NCBI GenBank assembly: GCA_022180565.1
Contig: BQML01000031.1
Coordinates: 1 to 64,000, forward strand
DNA from: Bacteroidia bacterium
GTDB taxonomy: Bacteria > Bacteroidota > Ignavibacteria > UBA10030
Length of the DNA stretch: 64,000 bases
Direction: 5' to 3'
Position numbers and translations under genes: made by a program. Under the pieces are notes generated by a model that saw only the letters and a program-made list of their open reading frames with translations, was not told the DNA's origin and ran no database searches. Positions 41,933 through 51,917 of this stretch are shown piece after piece (the first letter of the stretch is position 1; the number at the start of each line of letters is the position of its first letter).

Positions 41933-44823
41933 ACAAAACGATCTTCTCCAACGATGATTTCCAATCACGCCAGATCGGTCCGCAGGAGCACGAGATCCCT
42001 TCGATGCTCGAAGCCCTTGGCGTCGGTTCCCTGGATGAACTGGTCGACCAGACAGTGCCCCCGTCCATACGCCTGAAGGAACCCCTTCGACTGCCGGGAC
42101 CGATGAGCGAACATGAGTATCTTGAATGGATCAGGTCGGTGGCGCGGAAGAACAAGGTCCTGAAGTCCTTCATTGGCTGCGGATTCTACGGTACCGTCAC
42201 ACCCTCCGTCATCCGTCGCAATGTGTTTGAGAACCCCGGTTGGTACACGCAATACACCCCGTATCAGGCCGAGATCTCGCAGGGCAGACTAGAGGCTCTT
42301 TTGAATTATCAGACCATGATCATCGACATGACGGGGATGGATGTTGCCAATGCATCACTGTTGGACGAGGGCACGGCAGCGGCCGAGGCAATGGCCATGA
42401 CACATGCCTTGGCGGCGCGCCAAACGAACGGTACCCCGCGCAACAAGTTCTTTGTCTCCGAGGGAGTCTTTGCGCAGACGATCGAGGTCATTCGTACCCG
42501 TGCTCTTCCCCTCGGACTGGAGGTTGTGGTAGGCAATCACGCCCGGGCAAATATCGACAATTCATTCTTCGGCGTTCTGCTCCAGTATCCGGCTGAAACG
42601 GGAGAGGTGACCGATTACACAGATTTCATCTCCGCCGCGCACCAAGCTGGCGCTCTTGCCGTCGTTGCGGCCGACCTCCTCAGTCTCGCCTTGCTGAAAC
42701 CCCCAGGCGAGTTCGGAGCCGATGTCGTCGTGGGTAATTCCCAACGCTTCGGCGTCCCCCTGGGTTTCGGTGGTCCCCATGCGGGCTATTTCGCAACCCG
42801 CAACGAGTTCATTCGCAGCATGCCGGGCAGGATCATCGGAGTGTCTATCGATAGCAAGGGCAGGCGCGCCTACCGAATGACATTGCAGACACGGGAACAA
42901 CACATCCGCCGTGAGAAGGCGACCTCGAACATCTGTACCGCGCAGGCGCTCCTGGCTGTTATGGCGGGTATGTATGCGGTGTACCACGGGCCGGAGGGCA
43001 TCAAACGCATCGCAGCACGCGTGCACGGCTATGCAAAAATACTCGAGGAGGAACTGGCATCGCTCGGTTTTAAACAATTGAACAAGGTGTATTTCGATAC
43101 TCTGAGGGTCGAAACAAAAAACAGCGAAGAGGTTCTCCGGAAGGCCGTCGAAGCGGGATACAACCTTCGGCGAATCGATGCCGCACACGTCGGCATCTCG
43201 CTTGATGAGACAACCGTGCAGGACGACCTTTCCGCGCTTACGGACGTGTTCGCGTCTGTCGCGAGGAAGAGGCCGGCGAAAGTCGATTTCAAGGAACGCA
43301 TGGCAGCGGTTGACGTTTCGTTTCCGGCCGGGTATGCGCGAACATCACCGTTCCTCACGCACCCGGTGTTCTCCCAGCATCACTCTGAAACCAAAATGAT
43401 GCGTTACATCAAATGGCTGGAAAACAGGGATTTATCGCTGATGCATGCGATGATTCCGCTGGGCTCCTGCACCATGAAACTCAATGCCGCGACCGAACTT
43501 CTGCCGGTGAGCTGGCCGGAATTTGGGAACCTGCACCCGTTTGCACCCGACGACCAGGTCGAGGGGTACAAGATCGTGTTCCGCGAACTGGAGGAGGCGC
43601 TCTGTGCCATCACGGGATTCGCGGGGGCGTCGCTTCAGCCGAACTCGGGAGCGCAGGGTGAGTTCACCGGTCTCATGGTCATTCGTGCATTTCATCAGGA
43701 TCGCGGGGACGTTGGGCGTACGATTGCGCTTATCCCCGCTTCAGCTCACGGAACGAATCCGGCGAGCGCAGTGATGGCAGGCATGAAGGTTGTTGTCGTA
43801 CGATGCGACGAGTCGGGAAACATCGATGTGGACGATCTTCGGGCCAAAGCAGAGGAGCACAAGGACCGGCTTGCCGCGCTGATGGTCACCTATCCATCCA
43901 CCTACGGAATCTTCGAAGAGAATATTCGCGAGATCTGTGACATTGTGCATCGAAACGGCGGTCTCGTGTACATGGATGGCGCGAACCTCAATGCCCAGGT
44001 CGGACTCACAAGCCCTGCGGCCATCGGAGCCGATGTCTGTCATATCAATTTGCACAAGACCTTTGCCATACCGCACGGCGGAGGCGGACCGGGCATGGGT
44101 CCCATTTGCGTCGCGAAACCCCTGGTTCCCTACCTGCCGGGCCACCGTGTGCGCGGACTGGGGGGACCCAAGTCGATTCCGGCGGTTGCATCGACACCGT
44201 GGGGAAGCGCGAGCATTCTCTTGATCTCCTACGCGTATATCCGATTGCTGGGCGGCGAGGGCCTCACTCAGGCGTCTCGCATGGCGATCCTGAATGCAAA
44301 CTATCTGAAAACGAAACTGGAGTCCCACTACCCGGCGCTGTATCAGGGAAAGAACGGCCGTGTTGGACACGAATTCATTTTGACCCTGAAGCCCTTTAAG
44401 GACGCGGGCGTCGACGTGGAGGATGTTGCCAAACGGCTGATGGACTACGGTTTTCATGCCCCCACGGTGTCATTTCCGGTACCCGGTGCGCTCATGATCG
44501 AACCCACGGAAAGCGAACCCAAGGCCGAACTGGACCGGTTTGTGGAAGCCATGCGGTCAATCCGGGAAGAGATCCAAGAAATCAGAGAGGGAAAGGCTGA
44601 TAGGGAGGATAATCTTCTGAAAAACGCCCCTCATCCAGCAGAAGACGCCATGACCGATGTGTGGACGCATCCATATACGCGAGAACGGGCATTTGCGCCC
44701 TTGCCAGGCCTCAAGCAGTCGAAATTCTGGATCCCGATAGGGCGGATCAACAACACGTATGGGGACAGAAACATCATATGTGCCTGTCCGCCCATTGAGG
44801 AATACAGCGCTGAGGCAACATAA
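41929..44823 (+). CDS. gcvP: Glycine dehydrogenase (decarboxylating), P-protein
   Basis: A 964-residue homodimeric PLP enzyme of the glycine cleavage system, which decarboxylates glycine and passes the aminomethyl group to the H-protein. It is the single-chain form, not the split gcvPA/PB. N-half motifs: [29 protein letters not shown]. In the C half the PLP lysine is in [21 protein letters not shown], followed by [12 protein letters not shown]. Length is standard (about 950-970). The start ATG overlaps the rnc stop. gcvT and gcvH are not in the window. Confidence 0.97.
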   Translation: MNKTIFSNDDFQSRQIGPQEHEIPSMLEALGVGSLDELVDQTVPPSIRLKEPLRLPGPMSEHEYLEWIRSVARKNKVLKSFIGCGFYGTVTPSVIRRNVFENPGWYTQYTPYQAEISQGRLEALLNYQTMIIDMTGMDVANASLLDEGTAAAEAMAMTHALAARQTNGTPRNKFFVSEGVFAQTIEVIRTRALPLGLEVVVGNHARANIDNSFFGVLLQYPAETGEVTDYTDFISAAHQAGALAVVAADLLSLALLKPPGEFGADVVVGNSQRFGVPLGFGGPHAGYFATRNEFIRSMPGRIIGVSIDSKGRRAYRMTLQTREQHIRREKATSNICTAQALLAVMAGMYAVYHGPEGIKRIAARVHGYAKILEEELASLGFKQLNKVYFDTLRVETKNSEEVLRKAVEAGYNLRRIDAAHVGISLDETTVQDDLSALTDVFASVARKRPAKVDFKERMAAVDVSFPAGYARTSPFLTHPVFSQHHSETKMMRYIKWLENRDLSLMHAMIPLGSCTMKLNAATELLPVSWPEFGNLHPFAPDDQVEGYKIVFRELEEALCAITGFAGASLQPNSGAQGEFTGLMVIRAFHQDRGDVGRTIALIPASAHGTNPASAVMAGMKVVVVRCDESGNIDVDDLRAKAEEHKDRLAALMVTYPSTYGIFEENIREICDIVHRNGGLVYMDGANLNAQVGLTSPAAIGADVCHINLHKTFAIPHGGGGPGMGPICVAKPLVPYLPGHRVRGLGGPKSIPAVASTPWGSASILLISYAYIRLLGGEGLTQASRMAILNANYLKTKLESHYPALYQGKNGRVGHEFILTLKPFKDAGVDVEDVAKRLMDYGFHAPTVSFPVPGALMIEPTESEPKAELDRFVEAMRSIREEIQEIREGKADREDNLLKNAPHPAEDAMTDVWTHPYTRERAFAPLPGLKQSKFWIPIGRINNTYGDRNIICACPPIEEYSAEAT

Positions 44824-44891
44824 GTATCCTGAAGTTTCAACATTCCACGGGTCCGGGCCTGACGCAGGATTTCATTCTGTCAACGACCAAC

Positions 44892-45299
44892 ATGCCGATC
44901 GAGGACGCCGCAACGATCGAAAAAATACTTCGGAACACGAAAACCATTGCCTTGGTGGGGGCTTCGGAGGACCCAACCCGCGATGCAAACCGCATCATGC
45001 GGTTCCTGCTGAATCGCGGCTACACCGTTTATCCCGTGAATCCCCGGTATTCCTCGGTGCTCGGAAAAGCATGTTATCCTAATCTGGCTTCGGTCCCCGG
45101 GCCGATCGATATTGTGGATGTGTTCCGGCGATCGGAGGCCGTTCCCGGGATCGTCGACGAGGCCATCGAGGTCAAGGCAAAAGTGCTTTGGCTTCAATTC
45201 GACGTGATCCATGAGGAAGCGGCCGCGAGGGCAGAACAGCACGGAATGCAGGTCGTCATGAACCGGTGTATTGCCGTGGAATACAACAGAGTTCTCTAG
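44892..45299 (+). CDS. CoA-binding protein (YccU family)
   Basis: A 135-residue Rossmann-fold protein of the CoA_binding_2 family. It reads ALVGASEDPTRDANRIMRFLLNRGYTVYPVNP near 18-49, with the glycine-rich turn, then VDVFRRSEAVPGIVDEAI near 78 and QFDVIHEEAAARAEQHGM near 101. The length and sequence match YccU-type proteins. The ligand is CoA in related structures; the physiological role is unknown. Confidence 0.88.
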   Translation: MPIEDAATIEKILRNTKTIALVGASEDPTRDANRIMRFLLNRGYTVYPVNPRYSSVLGKACYPNLASVPGPIDIVDVFRRSEAVPGIVDEAIEVKAKVLWLQFDVIHEEAAARAEQHGMQVVMNRCIAVEYNRVL

Positions 45300-45357
45300 G
45301 ATCATTCGGACAAATCCTCTGCCTTCTTTTCGGCGGTTCGTTTCCTTTTCATCGAAT

Positions 45358-46656
45358 GTGAAACATCGGACTCCTTCCATCCTCTTTGCATTTCTGATTC
45401 CCGGATTTTCCGTTGCGGCGCAATCCGTTCCGGACGGAGATATCCCGATCGTGCGCTCGATCCGCGTGGAAGGCAATGAGACAACAAAGGACTTTATCAT
45501 AACGCGCGAAATGAGCACGGAACCCGGTGATACCCTCAATCTCGACCGGCTTTCATATGATGAAGCGAGGATCTACAGCCTTGGATTATTCAACCGTGTA
45601 ACGATAGAGCACGTGATCGACGGGAAGTTCGCGGATCTGACGGTGCGCGTTCACGAGCGGTGGTATCTCTATCCCTACCCCATCGTAGGCTTCAAGCATC
45701 GCGATTTCGACAATCTGTACTACGGAATCGGCGTCGCCCATGTGAATTTTCGGGGAAGGAACGAGAAACTCATTTTCCAGTTCGCGCTGGGATTTGACCG
45801 GTGGGTTCAGCTCATCTACCAGACTCCCAATCTGATCGGCCATGACGACGTGTTCTTTCGGTTCTCGCTCTCTGCGGCGCGTGAGCAGAATCTCAGCCCC
45901 GACCGCGGCCTGTATCAACAGCACACGCAAAGCGTCTCGCTCACGCTGGGAAAGCGCTTCGGCATGTACTCGCTGCTTCAGGCACATGGCGGCTACGAAC
46001 TGTGGAAAGTATCCGATGAGATTGCCGGAGGAACCTTGACTCCTGGCGGGCGCGATGAGTTCTTTTCTACGGGGCTGAATTTCACGTACGATACTCGTGA
46101 TATCCGGGAGTATCCCACCAAAGGGGCGATGATCTTCCTGAACACGATGAAGTACGGACTCGGCGGATCGTCCGTCGATTTTTTCCGGTATGGTGCCGAT
46201 GCGAGCCTGTTTATACCTCTGCCCTCGGATCTCATCCTTGCCGCCCGGACGCACGGTCAATTCTCTTCCGGCGGGCCCGTGCCGGCCTACCGGTACGTGT
46301 ACTTTGGGTATCGCGAACGCATCCGCGGCTATTTTAACAGGGTGCTGGAAGGAGAAAATCTCGTGGGAGCCAACGTTGAGCTTCGCGTACCGGTCCTCTC
46401 TCCGCGCTACTTCGAATTCGACTGGTCCCCCATACCGGAGTTCAGCCTCTGGCGTTACGGTCTGTATGTCACCGTCTTCGCGGACGCCGGAAAGAGCTGG
46501 TTTCGGAGTGAGACGTACGGTGGACGACACTGGTACTCCGGATTCGGGATCGGTCTGCACTTCCTCTTGCCGTACAGCCTCATCGTGCGCACCGAGATGG
46601 CGATGAATCCGGAAGGGCGGGCGGAGGCGATTCTGGACGTCGGAGTGTCATTTTGA
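45358..46656 (+). CDS. Minimal Omp85 protein (one POTRA plus barrel)
   Basis: A 432-residue outer-membrane protein. The start is taken at GTG 45358 because it opens a clean signal peptide (VKHRTPSILFAFLIPGFSVAAQ); an ATG at 45271 overlaps the CoA-binding gene. One POTRA module (about 32-105) reads IPIVRSIRVEGNETTKDFI, then SLGLFNRVTIEHVI and a conserved ERWYLYPYPIVGFKHRDFDNL region. The rest is a 16-strand-type barrel with FRGRNEKLIFQF, DTRDIREYPTKGAMIF, and the loop YFGYRERIRGYFNRVLEGEN, close to the (I/V)RGY/F motif of loop 6. It is too short for BamA, which has five POTRA, so a TamA/FhaC-like or other role is more likely. Confidence 0.88.
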   Translation: MKHRTPSILFAFLIPGFSVAAQSVPDGDIPIVRSIRVEGNETTKDFIITREMSTEPGDTLNLDRLSYDEARIYSLGLFNRVTIEHVIDGKFADLTVRVHERWYLYPYPIVGFKHRDFDNLYYGIGVAHVNFRGRNEKLIFQFALGFDRWVQLIYQTPNLIGHDDVFFRFSLSAAREQNLSPDRGLYQQHTQSVSLTLGKRFGMYSLLQAHGGYELWKVSDEIAGGTLTPGGRDEFFSTGLNFTYDTRDIREYPTKGAMIFLNTMKYGLGGSSVDFFRYGADASLFIPLPSDLILAARTHGQFSSGGPVPAYRYVYFGYRERIRGYFNRVLEGENLVGANVELRVPVLSPRYFEFDWSPIPEFSLWRYGLYVTVFADAGKSWFRSETYGGRHWYSGFGIGLHFLLPYSLIVRTEMAMNPEGRAEAILDVGVSF

Positions 46657-47372
46657 TGGATTTCTTTCTCGTTCGTCCCGATCAGATCCACGAGCATGTC
46701 ATTGTTTTGGGGGGGGAGGAGTACAAGCATTTGAGCCGCGTACTGAGGAAGAAGGCCGGCGATCACGTGTTTGTGACGGACGGAAGGGGAATGATGTATG
46801 ATGCGATCATCCGATCCTTTTCGCGTTCCGAAGCCGAGTGTACCATTGTGGCTGCGTACGAGCGCTGGAACGAGCCTCGTCTTGAGGTCACCGTGGCCGT
46901 TTCCCTTCTTCGGAACCCCTCGCGATTTGACACGATGATCGAGAAAACGACGGAGCTGGGTGTGACGACCATCATTCCCCTGTTGTGCGAGCGAACCGTC
47001 CCAAAGCACGAGAAACACGCCCGTTTGGAGAGAATTGCCGTTTCTGCCCTCAAACAATGTGGTCGGAGCATCTTGCCTACCATTTTTGTTCTCACGAAAT
47101 TTGATACACTTGTCCGGAGTGCAGACCGGTTTTCCTTGAAGCTTGTGGCGCATGAGCAGACTGAGCAATCCCAGTTTCTCGGATCGCTCCTTCAGCATCA
47201 CAAGGACGCGGCCTCCGTTTTGCTTGTTGTGGGACCCGAGGGCGGGCTCACCCCAGAAGAGATTGAGCTGGCGACGGAAAATGGGTTCATCCCGGTCTCT
47301 CTCGGTCCGCGGCGACTGCGTTCGGAAACGGCAGCGATCTCGGGTGTGAGCTGGATTGTTGGGGGGATGTGA
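46656..47372 (+). CDS. rsmE: 16S rRNA (uracil-1498-N3)-methyltransferase
   Basis: A 238-residue SPOUT-class methyltransferase. The start ATG at 46656 overlaps the stop of the Omp85 gene (TGATG). An N-terminal PUA-like domain (FFLVRPDQIHEHVIVLGGEEYKHLSRVLR) is followed by the SPOUT fold with the knot motifs KTTELGVTTIIPLLCERT (near 91), VVGPEGGLTPEEIE (near 190) and LGPRRLRSETAAISGVSW near 218. Complete, normal length. Confidence 0.95.
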   Translation: MDFFLVRPDQIHEHVIVLGGEEYKHLSRVLRKKAGDHVFVTDGRGMMYDAIIRSFSRSEAECTIVAAYERWNEPRLEVTVAVSLLRNPSRFDTMIEKTTELGVTTIIPLLCERTVPKHEKHARLERIAVSALKQCGRSILPTIFVLTKFDTLVRSADRFSLKLVAHEQTEQSQFLGSLLQHHKDAASVLLVVGPEGGLTPEEIELATENGFIPVSLGPRRLRSETAAISGVSWIVGGM

Positions 47373-47417
47373 GGGGTACTTATGGGGGGAAATTGAGAAC
47401 TATCGCAAGGGTGTCAC

Positions 47418-48761
47418 TTGAAAATCATTATCATGGGTGTTGGCGAGGTCGGGTTTCATCTGGCGAGGCTCCTGTCGGTCGAGGGGAACGACATCGTTGT
47501 GATTGATCGGGACGCAGACCGGCTCGCTCGGGTGAGGGAAGGTCTGGATGTGATGACCATCCAGGGAAACGGCGCGAAGTCCAGCGTGCTCAGAGAAGCC
47601 GGGGTGGCGAACGCGGACATGATGATTGCCGTGACGTCGCTCGACACCGTGAATTTCACTGCCTGCATGCTGGCGGGATCGCTGGGGGCCAAGAAGAAGA
47701 TCGTCCGGCTGGACGAGCCTGAAGAGGTCCTTGGGGACGATGTTGCGAAAAAGGCACAGGAGCTTGGATTTGACCTTGTTATTTCGCCCGACGTTCTTGC
47801 TGCGCGCGAGATTGTGCGGTTAATCCGCCGGTCTGCCGCGACCGATGTGCTGGAGTTTGCCGACGGAAGAATCCAGATTCTTGGGCTGAAGCTCGATATG
47901 GATAGCCCGCTGATTAACAAGAAGCTGAAGGATGTGACCAACGCGTATTCGGAACTTCCGTTCCGCGCCGTGGCGATCAGCCGCGGGATCCGGACAATCA
48001 TTCCGACGGGCGAAGATGTGTTCCGGCGGGGGGATCAGATCTTCGTCATTTCCAAATCCGAGGCTGTTCCCGAGATGATCAAGCTGTCGGGTAAGGAGTC
48101 GGTGCGGTTTGAGAATATCATGATCCTCGGGGGAAAGGGGATCGGTCTGCGGGTGGCCGAAGAACTGCAGGATGACGTTTCCATCAAGCTCATCGAATCG
48201 AGCAAAGGGGAGGCGATGAAGCTGGCGAATGTTCTCGACAAGGCAATGGTGATACGAGGAGAGGGGAAGGATCTGGACCTCCTTGCGGCCGAAGGCATTA
48301 TGGACATGGATGCCTACATTGCCGTCACGAAGGACGAGGAGGACAACATCATCTCATGCCTGATGGCGAAGCATCTGGGCGTGAAGAAGACGATCGCCCA
48401 TGTGGAGAAGCTCGATTACATCCCGCTGGCCAACACGATCGGTATCGACGCCCTCGTGAATAAGAAATTGTCTGCAGCGAACGAGATTCTGAAGTTTGTG
48501 AGGAAGGGGCAAATTGTGTCCGTGGCCACTCTTCACGGTGTTGATGCCGAGGTTATTGAGATGGTTGCGCAAAAGGGCTCTGCGGTCACGAAAAAACCCC
48601 TGCGCGATCTCAAATTCCCCGAGGGCGCGATCATCGGTTGTGTCATACACAACGGAATGGTGACCATCCCCGTCGGATCGTCCCGCATTTTGCCCCAGGA
48701 TCGTGTGGTCGTGTTCACTCTTCCGACCGCTCTCCGTGATGTGGAGAAGTTCTTCAGCTAA
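47418..48761 (+). CDS. trkA: Trk potassium uptake protein TrkA
   Basis: A 447-residue cytoplasmic NAD-binding regulator of K+ uptake. It starts with TTG (47418; AAGGG upstream). It is built of two tandem RCK halves: Rossmann TrkA-N (MKIIIMGVGEVGFHLARLL) with TrkA-C near 150-220, then a second TrkA-N (IMILGGKGIGLRVAEEL near 234) with TrkA-C to 447. It is a two-RCK TrkA, not a one-RCK KtrA. trkH follows after 36 bases, so both subunits are coded together. Confidence 0.95.
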   Translation: MKIIIMGVGEVGFHLARLLSVEGNDIVVIDRDADRLARVREGLDVMTIQGNGAKSSVLREAGVANADMMIAVTSLDTVNFTACMLAGSLGAKKKIVRLDEPEEVLGDDVAKKAQELGFDLVISPDVLAAREIVRLIRRSAATDVLEFADGRIQILGLKLDMDSPLINKKLKDVTNAYSELPFRAVAISRGIRTIIPTGEDVFRRGDQIFVISKSEAVPEMIKLSGKESVRFENIMILGGKGIGLRVAEELQDDVSIKLIESSKGEAMKLANVLDKAMVIRGEGKDLDLLAAEGIMDMDAYIAVTKDEEDNIISCLMAKHLGVKKTIAHVEKLDYIPLANTIGIDALVNKKLSAANEILKFVRKGQIVSVATLHGVDAEVIEMVAQKGSAVTKKPLRDLKFPEGAIIGCVIHNGMVTIPVGSSRILPQDRVVVFTLPTALRDVEKFFS

Positions 48762-48797
48762 ACCCATGCCGACCCTCACTTCGAGGCTTTGCTCCTC

Positions 48798-50246
48798 ATG
48801 CGAATAATTCCCGTTGCCGGTGTTCTCGGATTTTTGATTCTTGCAACCGGCATTGCCATGGCCTCTTGCATTCCCGTGGCAATGTACTACGGCGAAGCGG
48901 ATATTCGGGCGCTTGTGGTCTCCGTTCTTGTGACCCTTGGCGCCGGGTCATTGTTAACGCTGTTCATCCGACGATTTCAGAAAGAAGAGCTGCGGGCGCG
49001 GGAAGGCTTCGCAATTGTCACACTTTCCTGGATCATCATTCCCTTGTTCGGAAGTCTGCCATTCCTCCTCACGGGATCCGCTTCGTCATTGACAGATGCG
49101 TATTTTGAGAGTGTGTCGGGATTTACAACGACGGGAGCTTCCATTTTTACGGATGTCGAATCCCTGAGGAAATCGATCCTGTTTTGGAGAGCCTTGACGC
49201 ATTGGATGGGGGGAATGGGAATCATCGTCCTCTCCCTGGCGATCCTCCCGTTGTTAGGAATAGGCGGTATGCAGTTGTTCCGGGCCGAGGTCACGGGGCC
49301 GACGAAGGATAAACTGACTCCACGTGTCGCCGAAACAGCCCGCCTCCTGTGGGGGATTTATGTACTTCTCACCATCATCCAAACAGGCTTCTTGATGGCG
49401 GGAGGTATGTCATTCTTTGATGCTGTCTGTCACTCCTTTGCGACCATTTCGACGGGAGGATTCTCCACGAAGAACGCAAGCATTGCGGCGTTTGATTCGC
49501 CTTTCGTGGATGCAGTCGTGACGTTTTTCATGTTTGTCGGGGGCACGAGTTTTGCCCTTCACTACCAGGCGATCCGCGGTCGATGGGAATATTTTCACGA
49601 TCAGGAATTCCGCTTCTTTGTCATCACGTTTCTTATTGCTGTTGCCATCGTCATGGCGGCGGTTGTTCCCGGGGAATACCAGGGTGATCTGGCGAAGGGT
49701 TTCAGATTCGCCGCATTCAATGTGATGACGGTTATGACCTGCACAGGATTCGCAACGGCGGACTTTGCCCTTTGGGCTCCCCTGGCTCAGGTCGTTCTGC
49801 TCTTCCTGATGTTTCCGGGGGCGTGTTCAGGATCGACGGGGGGTGGAATGAAAAACGTGAGGGTGCTCTTGCTTCTGAAGGCAGGGACGATTGAGCTCAA
49901 GCGGTTGCTCCATCCCAGTGTTGTGGTCCCCATTCAATTGAACAAGAAGCCGGTGGAGCAGGAAACGATGTTCACGATCGCCGGCTTTATTATTCTGTAC
50001 CTCGTGACATTCTCCACGGCTACCATTCTGCTGACCGCGATGGGTCCGGACATTGTAACCGCGATGAGCGCCGTTGCCGCTTCAATGGCCAACATCGGTC
50101 CGGGACTCGGGGCGGTTGGACCGATGGCGAACTATGCGGGATTGAGCGACGCGGCGAAATGGCTGTTGGATGCCTGCATGATTCTGGGCCGACTTGAGCT
50201 GTTCACCGTGTTTGTTCTCTTCAGCCGTACATTCTGGCGAACTTAA
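48798..50246 (+). CDS. trkH: Trk potassium uptake protein TrkH
   Basis: A 482-residue K+ channel-like membrane protein. The start ATG 48798 (MRIIPVAGVLGFLIL) is preferred to an in-frame TTG at 48789, which lies too close to the GAGG site. About ten helices with four pore-helix motifs are visible: SGFTTTGASIFTDV near 112, SFATISTGGFSTKN near 219, TCTGFATADFALW near 315 and MANIGPGLGAVG near 437. These are the filter loops of the family (S/T-T-G or T-G-F). It ends in an overlap of four bases with the convergent cyclodeaminase gene. Confidence 0.95.
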   Translation: MRIIPVAGVLGFLILATGIAMASCIPVAMYYGEADIRALVVSVLVTLGAGSLLTLFIRRFQKEELRAREGFAIVTLSWIIIPLFGSLPFLLTGSASSLTDAYFESVSGFTTTGASIFTDVESLRKSILFWRALTHWMGGMGIIVLSLAILPLLGIGGMQLFRAEVTGPTKDKLTPRVAETARLLWGIYVLLTIIQTGFLMAGGMSFFDAVCHSFATISTGGFSTKNASIAAFDSPFVDAVVTFFMFVGGTSFALHYQAIRGRWEYFHDQEFRFFVITFLIAVAIVMAAVVPGEYQGDLAKGFRFAAFNVMTVMTCTGFATADFALWAPLAQVVLLFLMFPGACSGSTGGGMKNVRVLLLLKAGTIELKRLLHPSVVVPIQLNKKPVEQETMFTIAGFIILYLVTFSTATILLTAMGPDIVTAMSAVAASMANIGPGLGAVGPMANYAGLSDAAKWLLDACMILGRLELFTVFVLFSRTFWRT

Positions 50247-50869
50247 CTCAGAACCGTCTCCACGCGTTTCCGGAGACCGTCTGACAACACCTCCACGTTT
50301 GTGGCAATGGCATCCAGGAGGGCCCGGGTTTCCGAAACAAACCGGCCGTCTTTGAGTGTTGCCAGATTGATCCTCACATTCAGAGCTGCCCCCTCGCATG
50401 CCGCTTTCAACATCACACCCGCCACGCCGGCATCGGAGATCGAATTCACGTTTCCTTTTTCAGCCGCCGACTTCGCCAGGGTCAGTGCGCGTTCGGCAAG
50501 TTTCATGACTTCCAGGGGCACCAAGGTTGCCTGCTTGGTTGCCTCCTGAATCGCTGTGCTGCGCTTCTCCTTTTCCGCATCCGTACTACGCGGCATCCCG
50601 AACGCCTCCATGACGCGGTTGAACGCCTCGGTATCCTGATCCATCAGGATTATCAGCCGCGCCTTGAGCTCATCCGCCTGGCCCAGGAGGCCGATCATCT
50701 CGGTCTGAACGTCTTCGTACTTCTTCTTTCCGATGGTCAGATGGCACACCATCGCTGTGAGTGCGGCGCCGAGAGCTCCCGCAAGCGCCGCCACGCTCCC
50801 CCCCCCGGGCGCCGGGGAGTCGGACGCAACATTGTCGATGAATTCACTGACAGTTTTCAAGGCAAGCAT
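50243..50869 (-). CDS. Formimidoyltetrahydrofolate cyclodeaminase
   Basis: A 208-residue helical enzyme of the FTCD_C family that turns 5-formimino-THF into 5,10-methenyl-THF and ammonia. The start ATG 50869 follows GAGGATCTT; the ATG at 50935 lies within the ftcD gene. Motifs: DNVASDSPAPGGGSVAALAGALGAAL (from 11) carries the folate-binding glycine turn, and FNRVMEAFGMP near 84. It lies 28 bases after ftcD and completes the one-carbon recovery of histidine breakdown. It ends convergent with trkH, the stop codons overlapping. Confidence 0.93.
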   Translation of the reverse strand: MLALKTVSEFIDNVASDSPAPGGGSVAALAGALGAALTAMVCHLTIGKKKYEDVQTEMIGLLGQADELKARLIILMDQDTEAFNRVMEAFGMPRSTDAEKEKRSTAIQEATKQATLVPLEVMKLAERALTLAKSAAEKGNVNSISDAGVAGVMLKAACEGAALNVRINLATLKDGRFVSETRALLDAIATNVEVLSDGLRKRVETVLS

Positions 50870-50897
50870 AAGATCCTCGTGACATACGATGAGAAAC

Positions 50898-51917
50898 CTA
50901 TAATTGTTCTTCAATGATCTTCTTCTTCGGATCAAACCTCTCCAACTGACTCAACCCAAGCTTCTCAATCGCGATTTTGATCAGCTTTTGTTCCTCCCGT
51001 TCGTGGGGCGAATAGAAGCGTCCCGCAACCAGGAGCGCTTCCTTCGGCGTTAATCCGACAATTTCGCTTCCCGTGGCTTCCACACCAAGGGCTCTTGCCT
51101 GCTTTCGCACCTCTTCGAACGCGACGTGCGGAGGAGTGACCTCAAAATCAACAAGATTGATCGACACCTGTGCAATATTGAATCTCTCCAGAAACACTCC
51201 CATGGCCTTGACGGCCTTGAGCGTACCGGGGATCTTTACGGTCCGGCCCTGTTCGTCTTTGACCGTGTTGCCCTCAGCGTCTCTTTTCGGTCGTCCCGCT
51301 TCGCGGATCCGCAACGCGATCTCGTGGGCGATCTTCGGGTCGGGAGTGTTCAAATTCACGTTGTAGGCGATAAGGAATTTCCGTGCTCCCGTGACCGTGG
51401 CTCCGGATTTCGCATTAAAGATCGCTTTCCCGAAGTCGGGTTTCCAGGCCGGATCGGCGAGCTTCTCCTTTAATCCCTCATATTCCCCTTTTCGGATGTC
51501 GGCGAGATTGCGACGCTCCGGCCGCGACGCCGCGTATTCATACAGATACACCGGAATGCCGAGTTCGCGGGCAACGCGCTCGCCGTACCTGCGGGCCAAG
51601 GCGACGCAGTCCTCCATGGAAACGCCGGAAATCGGTATGAACGGAACGACGTCCGTTGCTCCGATTCTGGGGTGTTCGCCTTTGTGCATCGTCATGTCAA
51701 TAAGCTCCGACGCGATCTCTGTGGCGCGGAATGCCGCTTCCACGACGCTGTCCGGTGATCCAACAAAGGTGACCACACTGCGATTGTAATCCTTGTCGGG
51801 TTCGATGCCGATCAGTTTCACGCCGGCCACAGCACGAATTGCTTCACCGATGGCATCGAGAGTCGTCTGGTTCTTGCCTTCACTGAAATTGGGTACGCAT
51901 TCGACCAGGGGCTTCAT
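50898..51917 (-). CDS. ftcD: Glutamate formimidoyltransferase
   Basis: A 339-residue enzyme moving the formimino group of formiminoglutamate to tetrahydrofolate, giving glutamate. It starts MKPLVECVPNFSEGKN and has TMHKGEHPRIGATDVVPFIPI (near 77, with catalytic histidine and folate site). It is the transferase domain alone; the cyclodeaminase is a separate gene downstream. The start overlaps the hutI stop (TGATG). Together with hutH, hutU and hutI it makes the Glu-forming hut route without hutG. Confidence 0.97.
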   Translation of the reverse strand: MKPLVECVPNFSEGKNQTTLDAIGEAIRAVAGVKLIGIEPDKDYNRSVVTFVGSPDSVVEAAFRATEIASELIDMTMHKGEHPRIGATDVVPFIPISGVSMEDCVALARRYGERVARELGIPVYLYEYAASRPERRNLADIRKGEYEGLKEKLADPAWKPDFGKAIFNAKSGATVTGARKFLIAYNVNLNTPDPKIAHEIALRIREAGRPKRDAEGNTVKDEQGRTVKIPGTLKAVKAMGVFLERFNIAQVSINLVDFEVTPPHVAFEEVRKQARALGVEATGSEIVGLTPKEALLVAGRFYSPHEREEQKLIKIAIEKLGLSQLERFDPKKKIIEEQL

